64,000 nt of DNA from DAOUAT01 sp964551735. Its GTDB lineage: Bacteria > Chloroflexota > Anaerolineae > CG2-30-64-16. Made by a program: the position numbers and the translations under genes. This document shows positions 26,406 through 35,244 of this stretch, piece after piece. The DNA lies in the NCBI GenBank assembly GCA_964551735.1, contig CAZKEF010000021.1, positions 41,580-105,579 of the forward strand, read 5' to 3'. Each line of letters starts with the position of its first letter. The stretch's first letter is position 1. Under the pieces are notes generated by a model, which had not been told where the DNA came from, made no database searches, and saw only the letters and a program-made list of their open reading frames with translations.

Positions 26406-27531
26406 GAAATGCCTCGCCTTCGGCGGCGAGAGCGGTCCCGCCTTTGCTGCGCAGTTCCATCTCGTAGAAGCTTTCCATTTCTTGTGCCAGCGCCTCAGCA
26501 TCCAGGGCGGCGGACATTTCCAAGGCCGGCTCGCGTGTGCCCAAAGGCTTCATGGTGATGGCATTGTCGGGACAAGTCGTCGCGCACAACCCGCAGCCCC
26601 AACACTTCATCGGGTCAAACAGCACAGTCCTGCGCCGTTTGCCGTTGACTTCGGTTTTCGTGCCATCATGATAGAACGCGTCGAAGTGGCAGCGCCGCAC
26701 GCACAGGCCGCACTGTTCGCATTTGTCCATGTCGCGGTCGGCGATGTAGTGGCTGCGCGGCCACTGGTGGCTCATGCCCAGTTGGATGCCCCCGCGAAAC
26801 GGGTAGCAGTCGCAGGCGCAGCAGTTGCAGAAGCCGAAGAGGCCGCCGTGCTCGCGCCAGTAGCGGTCGCCGGTGTGCATGAGTCCGTTGCGGTCGGCGT
26901 TAACGACTAGCGCCTTCATTTCGTCCTTGGTCAACCGCCGGCCATGGCCGCGCTCCAGGGTGCGCCGCGCACCCTCATCCAACCGGATGCACGTCTCCGA
27001 TGGGCGGTTGCAGGCCATCACGATGGCACGACAGTCGCAGGGCACCACCACGTGCTCTGTCGCCGCATCCACCATCGCCAGCGCCTCGTCCAAAAGCAGC
27101 ACATCGCGGTTGGGGATGCGGATGTACTTGTCCGGGTCAACGCGTAACTCTTCAACCACGGGCAGCCAGATGTTAATGAACTCTTCAAGCTGCCACTGGA
27201 TCACCGCATCCCGTGCGTCGGCCGGCACATCGCCCCAGTTTTCGTACATGGAGAGTGGGTCAAGCCGGCGGTAAAAGGTGGCGGGCGTGTATGTGGTCAC
27301 GCCATCTTTAGTATCCCGGTTGATCACGTGACGAGGGTAAGCGGAGGCCAGCAGCACCTGGGTTTCCTCTGGCGATATCCGGAGCTTCTCGGCGATCTGT
27401 TCGGATGTCAGCGGGCCGTCACCCAGGGCGACCACCAATTCCATCTCGCGGCCTTGGACCACGAAGTCAATATGCGGCACCATCGCAGGGGGCAACTGGA
27501 AGATACGGACGAATTCATCAAGGAGCGCCAT
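26398..27531 (-). CDS. winged-helix/iron-sulfur protein 1 with 2[4Fe-4S] ferredoxin domain
   Basis: A 377-residue protein not matched to a named family with certainty. Residues about 30-72 look like a winged helix (LTSEQIAEKLRISPEETQVLL). A central region has Cys165, Cys167, Cys174 and Cys181, and an unusual CNCCACDC cluster at 235-242. The C-terminus has two ferredoxin motifs: C271-x2-C-x2-C-x3-C281 and C310-x2-C-x2-C-x3-C320. That suggests three or more Fe-S clusters. ATG 27531 has AAGGAG upstream. It heads the operon with hypBA and MttB genes, and a paralog lies at 45489 and a remnant beside another MttB. A role in low-potential electron delivery, for example to a corrinoid protein or the molybdoenzyme, is an inference. 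Confidence 0.85.
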   Translation of the reverse strand: MALLDEFVRIFQLPPAMVPHIDFVVQGREMELVVALGDGPLTSEQIAEKLRISPEETQVLLASAYPRHVINRDTKDGVTTYTPATFYRRLDPLSMYENWGDVPADARDAVIQWQLEEFINIWLPVVEELRVDPDKYIRIPNRDVLLLDEALAMVDAATEHVVVPCDCRAIVMACNRPSETCIRLDEGARRTLERGHGRRLTKDEMKALVVNADRNGLMHTGDRYWREHGGLFGFCNCCACDCYPFRGGIQLGMSHQWPRSHYIADRDMDKCEQCGLCVRRCHFDAFYHDGTKTEVNGKRRRTVLFDPMKCWGCGLCATTCPDNAITMKPLGTREPALEMSAALDAEALAQEMESFYEMELRSKGGTALAAEGEAFHG

Positions 27532-27642
27532 AACCGTCAAACTCCTTTTGTGTGCCAGAGCAGACTGGCAGGCCAATGTTGTGCGAATGACCACGCCATA
27601 GCGCTTGGCTGATGGCACTCGTTGAAGGAAGAGAGTGAACCT

Positions 27643-27703
27643 GTTCCACTATTTGGAACGGTATACCATGTATCAAAATATCACAAATCCAGCCAGATGT
27701 CAA
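27643..27703 (-). promoter_or_regulatory. predicted promoter and operator-like palindromes before the iron-sulfur/hypBA operon
   Basis: On the minus strand TTGACA (27698-27703) and TATTTT (27675-27680) are 17 bp apart. Just downstream lie the 8-bp palindrome GGTATACC (27660-27667) and the inverted repeat GTTCC-N7-GGAAC (27643-27659), in the place of a repressor operator. The whole patch is AT-rich compared with its surroundings. Confidence 0.55.
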
Positions 27704-27728
27704 CTCGCGAAAAATAGGGTGAGGTGCG

Positions 27729-28835
27729 TTAGTAACGCGCTGCAGCACGCTTGATAGCATCCCAGTTCAGCTCGAAGCCCAGGCCGGGGCGAGATGCAGC
27801 GGTGGCGCTGAGCCTGCCCTGCTGCGGCGTGATGTCTGGCGCGGCCAGCACGTCCTCGACCAGCAGTTGGTGCATGATCTGGTTGCCGTCGGCCAGGTTG
27901 GGCAACGTCAGCGCGACCTGGTGCTGGGCCAGGTCGGTCATACCGGTCACCGACTGGCCGTGCAGGCAAATGGCGATGCCAGCGGCTTCGGCGATGGCGG
28001 CGGCCTTCTTAAACGCCAACAGTCCGCCGGTCTCGTGGAACGAGAGCACAATCAGGTCGGCGGCCTGCTGGCGACAGACCTCGTAGACATCGTTGAGGGT
28101 GAAAACGCTCTGGTCGGCCGCGATGGGGATACGAACCGCATCCTTGACCTGCTTCAACGCGGCCAGGCTGAGCGCGGGCGTGGGCTGTTCGATGAATTCC
28201 GGCTCGAAACGCGCCAGGCGGTTGATCATGGTGATCGCGGTGTGGACGTCCCACGCCTCATTGGCATCCAGCCGCAGCTTGCGGTCACCGATGGCAGCGC
28301 GCACGGCTTCTACATTCTCCATGTCCTTGCGTGCCCCGCGCCCGACCTTCATATAAAAGACGGAATAGCCAGCTTCGACCGCGGCTCGCGCGTCCTCGGC
28401 CAGATCCTTGGCCGTGTCGCCCTGCGGAAAGGCGAAGTAGTCCACCTCGGCCTGGCATGCCCCGCCCAGGAGTTGATGCACCGGCCGGCCAGCCGCCTTG
28501 CCGATGATGTCCCACAGCGCCATCTCCACCCCGGCCAACGTCAGGTTGGCGAAGCGGGGGGCGTGATTGAATCCGCCCAGGAAGCGGCAGCGCCGCATCA
28601 GTCGCTCGATGTCGAACGGCGGCTCGCCGATCAGCAGCGGCGCGATCCCGTGCAGCGCGGCCATAACCCCATCGGCCGGCCGCGCCGCGGTGGACTCGCC
28701 GTAGCCGGCGATCCCCTCGTCGGTACCGACTTCGACCAGCACGTTGACTGCGCCATAGTCAACCCGGCCGGCCCAGTGATACGGTTCCTTGAATGCCAGC
28801 GCCAGTGGCCGGGTGTGGAGGAAGGTGATTTTCAT
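27729..28835 (-). CDS. enolase-superfamily protein (mandelate racemase/muconate-lactonizing-like)
   Basis: A 368-residue two-domain protein: N-terminal capping domain and C-terminal barrel. Mg ligands are recognisable as Asp190 (DANEAW), Glu216 (IEQPTP) and Asp241 (ADQS). The second barrel strand reads YMKVG, so the usual KxK acid/base motif has Tyr in place of the first Lys and keeps the second (Lys163). SFHETGG replaces the usual Lys-bearing seventh strand. The enzyme probably abstracts a proton alpha to a carboxylate; dehydratase, racemase or cycloisomerase activity cannot be decided. It is 29 bp after the MmgE/PrpD gene, so both act in one pathway. ATG 28835 is chosen for its fit with family N-termini. 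Confidence 0.86.
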   Translation of the reverse strand: MKITFLHTRPLALAFKEPYHWAGRVDYGAVNVLVEVGTDEGIAGYGESTAARPADGVMAALHGIAPLLIGEPPFDIERLMRRCRFLGGFNHAPRFANLTLAGVEMALWDIIGKAAGRPVHQLLGGACQAEVDYFAFPQGDTAKDLAEDARAAVEAGYSVFYMKVGRGARKDMENVEAVRAAIGDRKLRLDANEAWDVHTAITMINRLARFEPEFIEQPTPALSLAALKQVKDAVRIPIAADQSVFTLNDVYEVCRQQAADLIVLSFHETGGLLAFKKAAAIAEAAGIAICLHGQSVTGMTDLAQHQVALTLPNLADGNQIMHQLLVEDVLAAPDITPQQGRLSATAASRPGLGFELNWDAIKRAAARY

Positions 28836-28864
28836 GGACGAAGGTTTTCCGGATCGTTGCACAG

Positions 28865-30211
28865 TTATAAGGCTACCGCAACCAGTTCGCACACGTCAGG
28901 CGCGTGCTCGAACTCGGCCAGCATCGCCAACAATGCCTCCGCCTTGTTCGCTGGTAGGACATGACCAACCAGCCAGCGGAATTTGTCAGCCAGTTGCGTT
29001 TCGGTGTAGCGATCGGCCGCGCGTTCGACGATGCCGGAATCGAAGTGACTGCCGTCTGCGAGGGTGATCTCAACGCGGGCATGCATGTGCAGATCCATCT
29101 CCTGAGCGGCCTTGTACAACTCGTCGATCTCCGGGTCCAGGACCAGCTCGATCTTGTCGAACAAGGCCCGGACGCGCAGGTCACCGAAGCGATGCTCCAA
29201 GATCTGCTTCGGGCCAAGCTCCCGATCGAGCAGGAGGCAGGCTAGCGGCCACTTGACGCTGAACTGGGCTTCTTCGGTGGTCGTCGGGTAGCCTTGGTGC
29301 AGTTGGAGGACCTCATCGAAGCCGTAGACGCGCAGACGGGAAATCTCGTTCACATCGATACCGTGCCGGTCAACCAGGCCCAACGCGGCGACGCAGGCGG
29401 GGTGCCCCCACGCGCAGGAGCACCACTCCTTATAGAATACCCAGTCGGCCATCCAGTAGGTGCGGCCCAGGTCGGCCACCCACTCGCGATACTGATCGAG
29501 ACTTAGGATGGTAGGGATGCCGGTGTACCCGCGCTGCGCCAACTCGGCCGAGGTGACGCCGTTCATGGCGCCCCATCCGATGGCGTGCTTGGCCATGGTC
29601 GGATGGGCGATGTCGCGCATCATCGGCGCGTTAGGTGCATGGTACTCCGCAATGCCCAACGCATGACCGATCTGTTCCCGACTCAGGCGCAGCAGCCGAG
29701 CGGCAGCGGCCGCGCAGGCGACGGAGCCCCACGATCCATCGGCTTGATAGTCAGTATGGTGGGCATGCCAGCAGCGCCCCGCCCGGATGGCGATCTCGTA
29801 GCCGATGATCAGCGCTTCCAGCAGATCCCGTCCGCTGGCGCCGGTTTTCTCGGCCACGGCGAGCGTCGCGGGGATGAGTTGCGCGCCGGGGTGGCCACGG
29901 GTGAAGATGGCATCATCGTCAATGTCGAGCGCGTTGCCGGCGCAGGCGTTGGCGAACGCTGCGCCGGCCGCGCTGGCCCGCAGTGCGTGCAGCCCCGCCG
30001 CTGCCGTGTGATGGAAAACAGTGGCGGCGTCCCCGTGCCATGATTCGACAGCGAATCCCCCGGCGATGCGACTAATGGGCGTCAATGTGCCGGCTAAGGT
30101 CGCCCCCAGGCCATCCATCAGGCAGATCCTTGCCCGGCGGCGCACCGGCTCTGGTAGTTCGTCCCAGCTTACTCCCAATATGAACTCGGCGGTGATATCG
30201 GGCGCAGTCAT
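28865..30211 (-). CDS. MmgE/PrpD family protein 1
   Basis: A 448-residue member of the family containing 2-methylcitrate dehydratase (PrpD), cis-aconitate decarboxylase and iminodisuccinate epimerase. Family landmarks: DGLGATLAGT near the N-terminus, FANACAGNALDIDDD, GHPGAQLIPATLAVAE, SWGSVACAAAAARLLRL, HALGIAEYHAP and TEEAQFSVKWPLA. ATG 30211 has GGAGAG at good spacing, preferred to the upstream ATG 30235. It is clearly related to the protein at 38062-39501. Acting with the enolase-superfamily gene behind it, it could dehydrate or isomerise a hydroxy-acid product (inference). Confidence 0.88.
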   Translation of the reverse strand: MTAPDITAEFILGVSWDELPEPVRRRARICLMDGLGATLAGTLTPISRIAGGFAVESWHGDAATVFHHTAAAGLHALRASAAGAAFANACAGNALDIDDDAIFTRGHPGAQLIPATLAVAEKTGASGRDLLEALIIGYEIAIRAGRCWHAHHTDYQADGSWGSVACAAAAARLLRLSREQIGHALGIAEYHAPNAPMMRDIAHPTMAKHAIGWGAMNGVTSAELAQRGYTGIPTILSLDQYREWVADLGRTYWMADWVFYKEWCSCAWGHPACVAALGLVDRHGIDVNEISRLRVYGFDEVLQLHQGYPTTTEEAQFSVKWPLACLLLDRELGPKQILEHRFGDLRVRALFDKIELVLDPEIDELYKAAQEMDLHMHARVEITLADGSHFDSGIVERAADRYTETQLADKFRWLVGHVLPANKAEALLAMLAEFEHAPDVCELVAVAL

Positions 30212-30226
30212 TGCACTCTCCAATAA

Positions 30227-30243
30227 CCAACTCATCGAGTTGG
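30227..30243. promoter_or_regulatory. inverted repeat upstream of MmgE/PrpD gene 1
   Basis: CCAACTC-ATC-GAGTTGG has two perfect 7-bp arms and lies just before the start codon, next to the minus-strand TGATAAAAT that could be a -10 box. It is a possible operator. Confidence 0.4.
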
Positions 30244-30291
30244 CATTTTATCACAGCTTCACGCGGATCGGCCAGCACTTCACTTTAGAGT

Positions 30292-30403
30292 CTATCCGAG
30301 AACTCCCCGAGAGGTCATTCTGAGCCCGTCGAAGAATGACCGGCGCCTGCGCAAGGTCGCACCGTTCGACGGGCTCAGGGCGCTCAGTCAGGTTTTCGGA
30401 TAG
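30292..30403. repeat. palindromic repeat (CTATCCGAGAAC / GGTTTTCGGATAG ends)
   Basis: Complementary outer ends enclose TTCTGAGCCCGTCGAAGAATGA and GTTCGACGGGCTCAGGGC, which also pair. It abuts the broken 3' end of the iron-sulfur pseudogene, so it may mark where that copy was truncated. Confidence 0.6.
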
Positions 30404-30421
30404 GCACTTAGTGTCGTGCGG

Positions 30422-30675
30422 GGATAGCGGGTCCAGGCGGTGGTAAAACGTGGCGGGCGTGCAGGTGGGCACGCCATCTTTGATCTCTTGGTTGACTACG
30501 TGCCGGGGGTGCGCGGACGCCGGCCGCGCCTCGGTTTCTTCGGCTGATACCTGGAGCTTCTCGGCGATCTGTCCCGGCGTCAGCGGGCCGTCACCCAGCG
30601 CGACCACCTGCTCCATTTGACGGCCTGCATGACGCTATCGAGATGGGGGACCATGGCCGGGGGGAGTTGGAAGAG
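30422..30675 (-). pseudogene. remnant of a winged-helix/iron-sulfur protein gene
   Basis: The fragment matches the N-terminal quarter of the protein at 26398-27531: FQLPPAMVPH, then VVALGDGPLTPGQIAEKL, then PRHVVNQEIKDG and ATFYHRLDPLS. A frameshift falls between MVPHLDSVMQ and the EQVVALGDG part, near 30617, and the gene stops abruptly after LDPLS, so all cysteine motifs are gone. It lies immediately downstream of MttB copy 7. This shows that an MttB plus iron-sulfur unit was duplicated and the partner then decayed. Confidence 0.82.
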
Positions 30676-30685
30676 TTGACATCCC

Positions 30686-32122
30686 TCAGCTCACCGGCCG
30701 CTTGCGCTGGTACTCGATCTCCGCCAGCACGTTCGCCGGCAGCTCCGGCGCGCGCCCGCGCGCCATCAGCGCGAGGGTCTTCTCGCGCAGGCGGTCGCCC
30801 AACCGCTTGCTGCCGCGCTTGGCCCAGTCGTTCAGGCGCTGGCGGCTGAAGAGGGTCGGCTGCCAGAGGTCGCGGAAATGTTGCAGGGTGTGCTCGGTGG
30901 TAAGGTACGAGCCTCCGGGGCCGATCTCGTGGATCAGGTCGAGGGCGAATGCATCCCTGTCCAGCGCCATCCCCCCGGTGAAGTGCCGCAGCCGGCCGAT
31001 GATGTCGGCGCAGAGCACGATCATCTCCGGCGATTCGGTCAGCCCGGCCTCGATGTAGCCGATGTCGTGGACCAGGTGCTGGCCGCTGAGCAACGCCACC
31101 AGGATCGAGGAGGTGGCGTCTGACGCGGCTTGCTCATCTACCACGCAGCTATCGCTGTGCCCGGCGTAGCCGAAGTGCGGCAGACTGTAGAAGCGCGCCA
31201 TCTCGGTCACCGCGGCGCGCGCCAACTCGAACTCGGGCGCGCCGTAGACGCTGATCGCCGTGCGCATGTCCATGTGGTGCAGCCCGCAGCCGTGGATGAA
31301 CGGCGCGCCGCGGTGCACGAGCTGATGGATCACCAGCGCGGAGAGCATCTCGGCGTTGCCCAACGCCAGGCCCGCGGCCATCGTCATCGGCGCGGTGCCG
31401 CCCATCATCGGCGATGAGGCATGCACGATGGGCAGGCCGGCCTCGGCCATGAAGATCAGCTTGTCAACCGCGTCCTCCCCGTGCAGGAGCGGCGTGGTGA
31501 GTTGGCCGTAGCCGACCAGGGTCGGGTTGAGGCGCAGCGCATCCATGCCGCCCGCGGCCGCAGCGGCCATCGCGACGATGGCCTCGTTCTCGGCCCGGCT
31601 GCCCAGGGTGAAGACGACCGGCTTGGCCGTGTTCTCCAGCACCAGGGCGAATTCGTCGCGATAAGGCGCGCGCGGGTCCAGGTCGGACGGCAGACCCATG
31701 GACATGCAGAAGTCGAGCTCCGGCAGCGCCTCCACCAGCCGGATGCAGGCAATGACATCGGCCTCGGTGAAGGGGCGGTGCTGGCCGGTGGCCGGGTCCA
31801 GGTAGTTGGGGCAGGCGGAGCCGGGGCCGAACGCGACCTCCCGGCCCTCCATGCGGATCGCGACTTCGCTGCTGCCGCGTTTGCACAGCGTGATGCGCGA
31901 CGGCGGCTGCTGCAAGGCCCATTCGACCAGCGCGGCCGGGAAGCGAACCAGGGTGTCGTCGGTGATGACCGCCTCGGCCTGGTGGAGCAGCGCCAGCGCG
32001 CGGGGATGGTCTATCCGCACCCCGGTGCGCCGCAGGATCTCCAGGCTGGCGTTATGCACCGCCTCGCATTGGTCGCAGGAGAAGAGGGAGAAGGATGGGA
32101 TGGCTTGAGAAGAGAATGACAT
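30686..32122 (-). CDS. MttB-family methyltransferase-like protein 7
   Basis: A 478-residue MttB superfamily protein, almost the same as copy 5 (10698-12134) from end to end. ATG 32122 follows AAGGTT. Landmarks: VHNASLEILRRTGV, LCKRGSSEV, GPGSAC, TAKPVVFT, SPMMGGTAPMT, GHSDSCVVDEQ and LVHDIGYIEAG. It shares the GSAC and SDSC variants only with copy 5. It is the last intact gene of the second Dpp-type transporter operon (82 bp after the DppB-type gene). Having the same enzyme behind two different importers suggests they bring related substrates (inference). Confidence 0.92.
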   Translation of the reverse strand: MSFSSQAIPSFSLFSCDQCEAVHNASLEILRRTGVRIDHPRALALLHQAEAVITDDTLVRFPAALVEWALQQPPSRITLCKRGSSEVAIRMEGREVAFGPGSACPNYLDPATGQHRPFTEADVIACIRLVEALPELDFCMSMGLPSDLDPRAPYRDEFALVLENTAKPVVFTLGSRAENEAIVAMAAAAAGGMDALRLNPTLVGYGQLTTPLLHGEDAVDKLIFMAEAGLPIVHASSPMMGGTAPMTMAAGLALGNAEMLSALVIHQLVHRGAPFIHGCGLHHMDMRTAISVYGAPEFELARAAVTEMARFYSLPHFGYAGHSDSCVVDEQAASDATSSILVALLSGQHLVHDIGYIEAGLTESPEMIVLCADIIGRLRHFTGGMALDRDAFALDLIHEIGPGGSYLTTEHTLQHFRDLWQPTLFSRQRLNDWAKRGSKRLGDRLREKTLALMARGRAPELPANVLAEIEYQRKRPVS

Positions 32123-32204
32123 GGGTTAACCTTGTGTGTGCGTATGGGAGTGTGGGAGAACGAACTTCATGTCAGGCTCGTGCTGGATGTGATTTTCATG
32201 CGCG

Positions 32205-33152
32205 CTAACTTCCTACCCGGATGCGCGGGTTGAGCACACCGTACAGAAGATCGGCGGCCAGGTTGGAGAAGCTGTAGATCGCCACGATCACCATGCTGCA
32301 CGCCTGGATCAGGATCAGATCGCGGCGCTGGATGCCGTAGATCAGCAGCCGGCCCAGGCCCGGATAGCCAAATACCGTCTCGGTGACGATCAGCCCGCCG
32401 ATGAGCCAGCCGATGCCCAGCGCCACCACTGTCACGGTGGGCAGCAGCGAGTTGCGCAGCACGTGCCTGACCAGCACCTGGCTGCGCGGCAGCCCCTTCA
32501 GATCGGCGGCGCGCACGTAATCGGTGCGCAGGACATCAATGGTGCTGGCGCGGGTCATGCGCGCCACGTAGCCCAGGCTGGTCAGGCTCACCGTGATGGC
32601 CGGCAGGATGAGGAACCGAAACGCTTCGCCGAAGGTCGCGTCGGGGTCAACGGACGAGTTGGCCGGCAGCACTGCCAGCTTTAAGGCGAAGATGCTGATC
32701 AGCAGCAGGCCGGAGACGAACTCGGGCAGCCCGACGAACGCCATCGAGATGCCCGCGATGGTTTGGTCAATCAGCTTCTCTCGGTTGAGCGCCGCGATCA
32801 CGCCCAGCAGGATGCCGAGCGGCACGTAGAAAAGCAGCGCCACCGCCGCCAACATGCCGGAGTTGCGCAGCCGGCTCATGATCATCGGCCGCACGGGCTG
32901 GCGGCTGACCATGGAATCGCCCCAATCGCCGGCCACGAAGCTCGTCAGCCAGTCGGCGTATTGCACATAGATGGGCCGGTTGAGCCCGAGCTCCTCGCGC
33001 AGGTTTGCCACCGCTTCCGGTGTGGCGAACTGCCCTAACACCACCTGTGCCACGTCACCGGGCAGGAGCTGCGTGGCGGCAAAGATGACGATGGACGCCA
33101 GCAGCAGGGTGAGGAGGATGAAGCCGAGCCGGCGGAGCAGATAGGTCGCCAT
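32205..33152 (-). CDS. ABC transporter permease, DppB type (second system)
   Basis: A 315-residue inner-membrane permease: TQLLPGDVAQVVLGQFAT at the N-terminus, then DWGDSMVSRQPV, six membrane helices and the ATPase-contact loop LRTDYVRAADLKGLPRSQV. Its AAGGAGG ribosome-binding site overlaps the stop of the ATPase gene before it. Order here is binding protein, DppC, ATPase fusion, DppB, the reverse permease order of the first system. Confidence 0.93.
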   Translation of the reverse strand: MATYLLRRLGFILLTLLLASIVIFAATQLLPGDVAQVVLGQFATPEAVANLREELGLNRPIYVQYADWLTSFVAGDWGDSMVSRQPVRPMIMSRLRNSGMLAAVALLFYVPLGILLGVIAALNREKLIDQTIAGISMAFVGLPEFVSGLLLISIFALKLAVLPANSSVDPDATFGEAFRFLILPAITVSLTSLGYVARMTRASTIDVLRTDYVRAADLKGLPRSQVLVRHVLRNSLLPTVTVVALGIGWLIGGLIVTETVFGYPGLGRLLIYGIQRRDLILIQACSMVIVAIYSFSNLAADLLYGVLNPRIRVGS

Positions 33153-33162
33153 GTGATCCTCC

Positions 33163-35229
33163 TTAGCTTTGCGCCGCGGCCAGCTCGGCCAGCGGGATGT
33201 GGCAGCAGATGCGATGCCAGTTCGGCGCTTCCTGCCAGGGCGGCTCCTGCGTTTCGCAGATGGCGCCGATCTTACGCGGACAGCGGGTGTGGAAGCGGCA
33301 GCCCGGCGGGATGTTCACCGCGCTGGGTACGTTGCCGTGCAGGCGGATGTGCGCCTGTTCGGCATCGGGGTCGGGGATGGGCAGCGCTGACAGCAGCGCC
33401 TCGGTGTACGGGTGCCGCGGGGGCGAAAACACGTCGTGGGCCGAGCCGATTTCCCAGATGCGGCCCAGATAGACCACCGCGATCCAGTCGGCCAGGTGGC
33501 GCACCGCGGCCAGGTCGTGCGAGATGAACAGATAGGAGGTGCCCTTGGCTTCTTGCAGCTCCACCAGCAGGTTCATCAACGAGGCCTGCACCGACACATC
33601 CAGCGACGAGATGGGCTCGTCGCAGATCATCAGGACGGGGTCGGCGGCGAACGCCCGGGCGATGGCCACGCGCTGCTTTTCACCGCCGCTCAGCTCGTGC
33701 GGCAGCCGGCCGATGTAGTCTTCCGGCAGGTTGACGGCGCGGAACAGCTCGCGCACCCGTTCGGCAATCTTCTCCGGCGGCAGGTTGCCCAGGAGCTGCA
33801 AGGGCCGGGCCACGCTCTGGCCCACGGTGAATTGCGGGTTCAAAGAGGCGTCCGGGTTCTGGAAGACCATTTGGATCTTTTTCAGCAGCGGTCTGGGCCG
33901 TTTGGCGACTGTGTAGGGGAGGCTCGTCTCTTCCAAACGTATCTCGCCGGCCGACGCCTCCTCCAGCCCGGCGATGCAGCGGGCGAAGGTGGTCTTGCCG
34001 CACCCGCTCTCACCGACGATGCCCATGGTGTGCCGGCCGCGCACCCGCACCGACATGTCGTCAACCGCGCGCACCACGGGCCGCGAGCGTGACCACAGCG
34101 CGGAGAGGCCGAGACGGGAGACCTTGAAGTATTTCTTCAGGTTGCGGGCTTCCAGGATCACGGATCCCGCTTCCCGGCGCTCGTAATCCCGACCGCGTTG
34201 CGGCGGGGCGAACCGTTCTGGCGCGGCGCGCAGCGCTTCCCAGCGCCGGCAGGCGGTCACGTGCCCCGGCTCGCCCTCCACTTGGGGCGGCCGGCCGGCC
34301 CGGCACGCGTCCTCGGCCATGGGGCAGCGCGGAGCGAAGATGCAGCCAGCCGGCAGGTGGTCGGGTCGGGGGATGTAGCCCGGGATCGTGTTCAGGACGA
34401 TATCGTGCTTGTCCACGTCAACGCGCGGGACGCAGCCCAACAGCCCCAACGTATAGGGATGCAACATCTGCTTAAACACCTGGCGCACCGAGCCCTGCTC
34501 CATCAGCTCGCCCGCGTACAACACGCCGACGCGGTCGCAAAGCCGGGCGACGACCCCCAGGTTGTGGGTGATGTAGAGGACGGCGCTCTTGTATTCGAGC
34601 AGCAGATCGCGAACGAGGTCCAGGATCACGGCCTCGGTGGTGACATCCAGCGCGGTCGTCGGCTCATCCATGATCAACAGCCGCGGGTTGGTGGTGAGCG
34701 CGATGGCGATGAGTACGCGCTGGAGCTGCCCGCCGCTGAGCTGGTGCGCGTAGCGCCGCGCCACGGTCTCGGCGTCGGGCATGCGCACCTTGTTGAGCAT
34801 CTCGACTGCTTTGGACCAGGCGTCCCCCTTGTTCATGCCCAGGTGGATGCGGGCCATTTCCGCGATCTGCTCGCCGATCACGATCGAGGGGTTGACGGAC
34901 GCGTTGGGATCCTGATGCACCATGGTGATCCTGGCGCCCCAGATGCGCCGCACTTGCTGGCGGGACAGCTCCAGTAGGTTCTCGCCGTCCAGCAGGACCA
35001 TGCCGCTGCTGATGCGGCCGTTCGCCGGCAGGTAGCGCACCGCTGCGCGGGCCAGGGTGGTCTTGCCGGAGCCCGACTCGCCGACCAGCCCGTAGATTTC
35101 GCCGGGCGCGATGCGCAGCGAAACATTGCGGATGGTGTGCAGCGGGCCCTTCTCGGTGTCGTAGGTGACGGTGAGGTCGTTCAGCACCAGGCCGGGCGCC
35201 TCGCGGCTTGCGTCAATGATTGCTCTCAT
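33163..35229 (-). CDS. fused dual-ATPase subunit of a Dpp/Opp-type ABC transporter (second system)
   Basis: A 688-residue fusion. Half one: Walker A GESGSGKTTL near 50, signature LSGGQLQRV, Walker B LLIMDEPTTALD, C-terminal CIFAPRCP. Half two: Walker A GESGCGKTTF, signature LSGGEKQRVAIARA, Walker B LMICDEPISSLD, C-terminal CRFHTRCP. ATG 35229 follows GGGAGG. It is the paralog of 14444-16561 but not especially close, so the two importers are separate systems rather than recent copies. Confidence 0.93.
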   Translation of the reverse strand: MRAIIDASREAPGLVLNDLTVTYDTEKGPLHTIRNVSLRIAPGEIYGLVGESGSGKTTLARAAVRYLPANGRISSGMVLLDGENLLELSRQQVRRIWGARITMVHQDPNASVNPSIVIGEQIAEMARIHLGMNKGDAWSKAVEMLNKVRMPDAETVARRYAHQLSGGQLQRVLIAIALTTNPRLLIMDEPTTALDVTTEAVILDLVRDLLLEYKSAVLYITHNLGVVARLCDRVGVLYAGELMEQGSVRQVFKQMLHPYTLGLLGCVPRVDVDKHDIVLNTIPGYIPRPDHLPAGCIFAPRCPMAEDACRAGRPPQVEGEPGHVTACRRWEALRAAPERFAPPQRGRDYERREAGSVILEARNLKKYFKVSRLGLSALWSRSRPVVRAVDDMSVRVRGRHTMGIVGESGCGKTTFARCIAGLEEASAGEIRLEETSLPYTVAKRPRPLLKKIQMVFQNPDASLNPQFTVGQSVARPLQLLGNLPPEKIAERVRELFRAVNLPEDYIGRLPHELSGGEKQRVAIARAFAADPVLMICDEPISSLDVSVQASLMNLLVELQEAKGTSYLFISHDLAAVRHLADWIAVVYLGRIWEIGSAHDVFSPPRHPYTEALLSALPIPDPDAEQAHIRLHGNVPSAVNIPPGCRFHTRCPRKIGAICETQEPPWQEAPNWHRICCHIPLAELAAAQS

Positions 35230-35244
35230 GGTTGCCTCCCGTCC

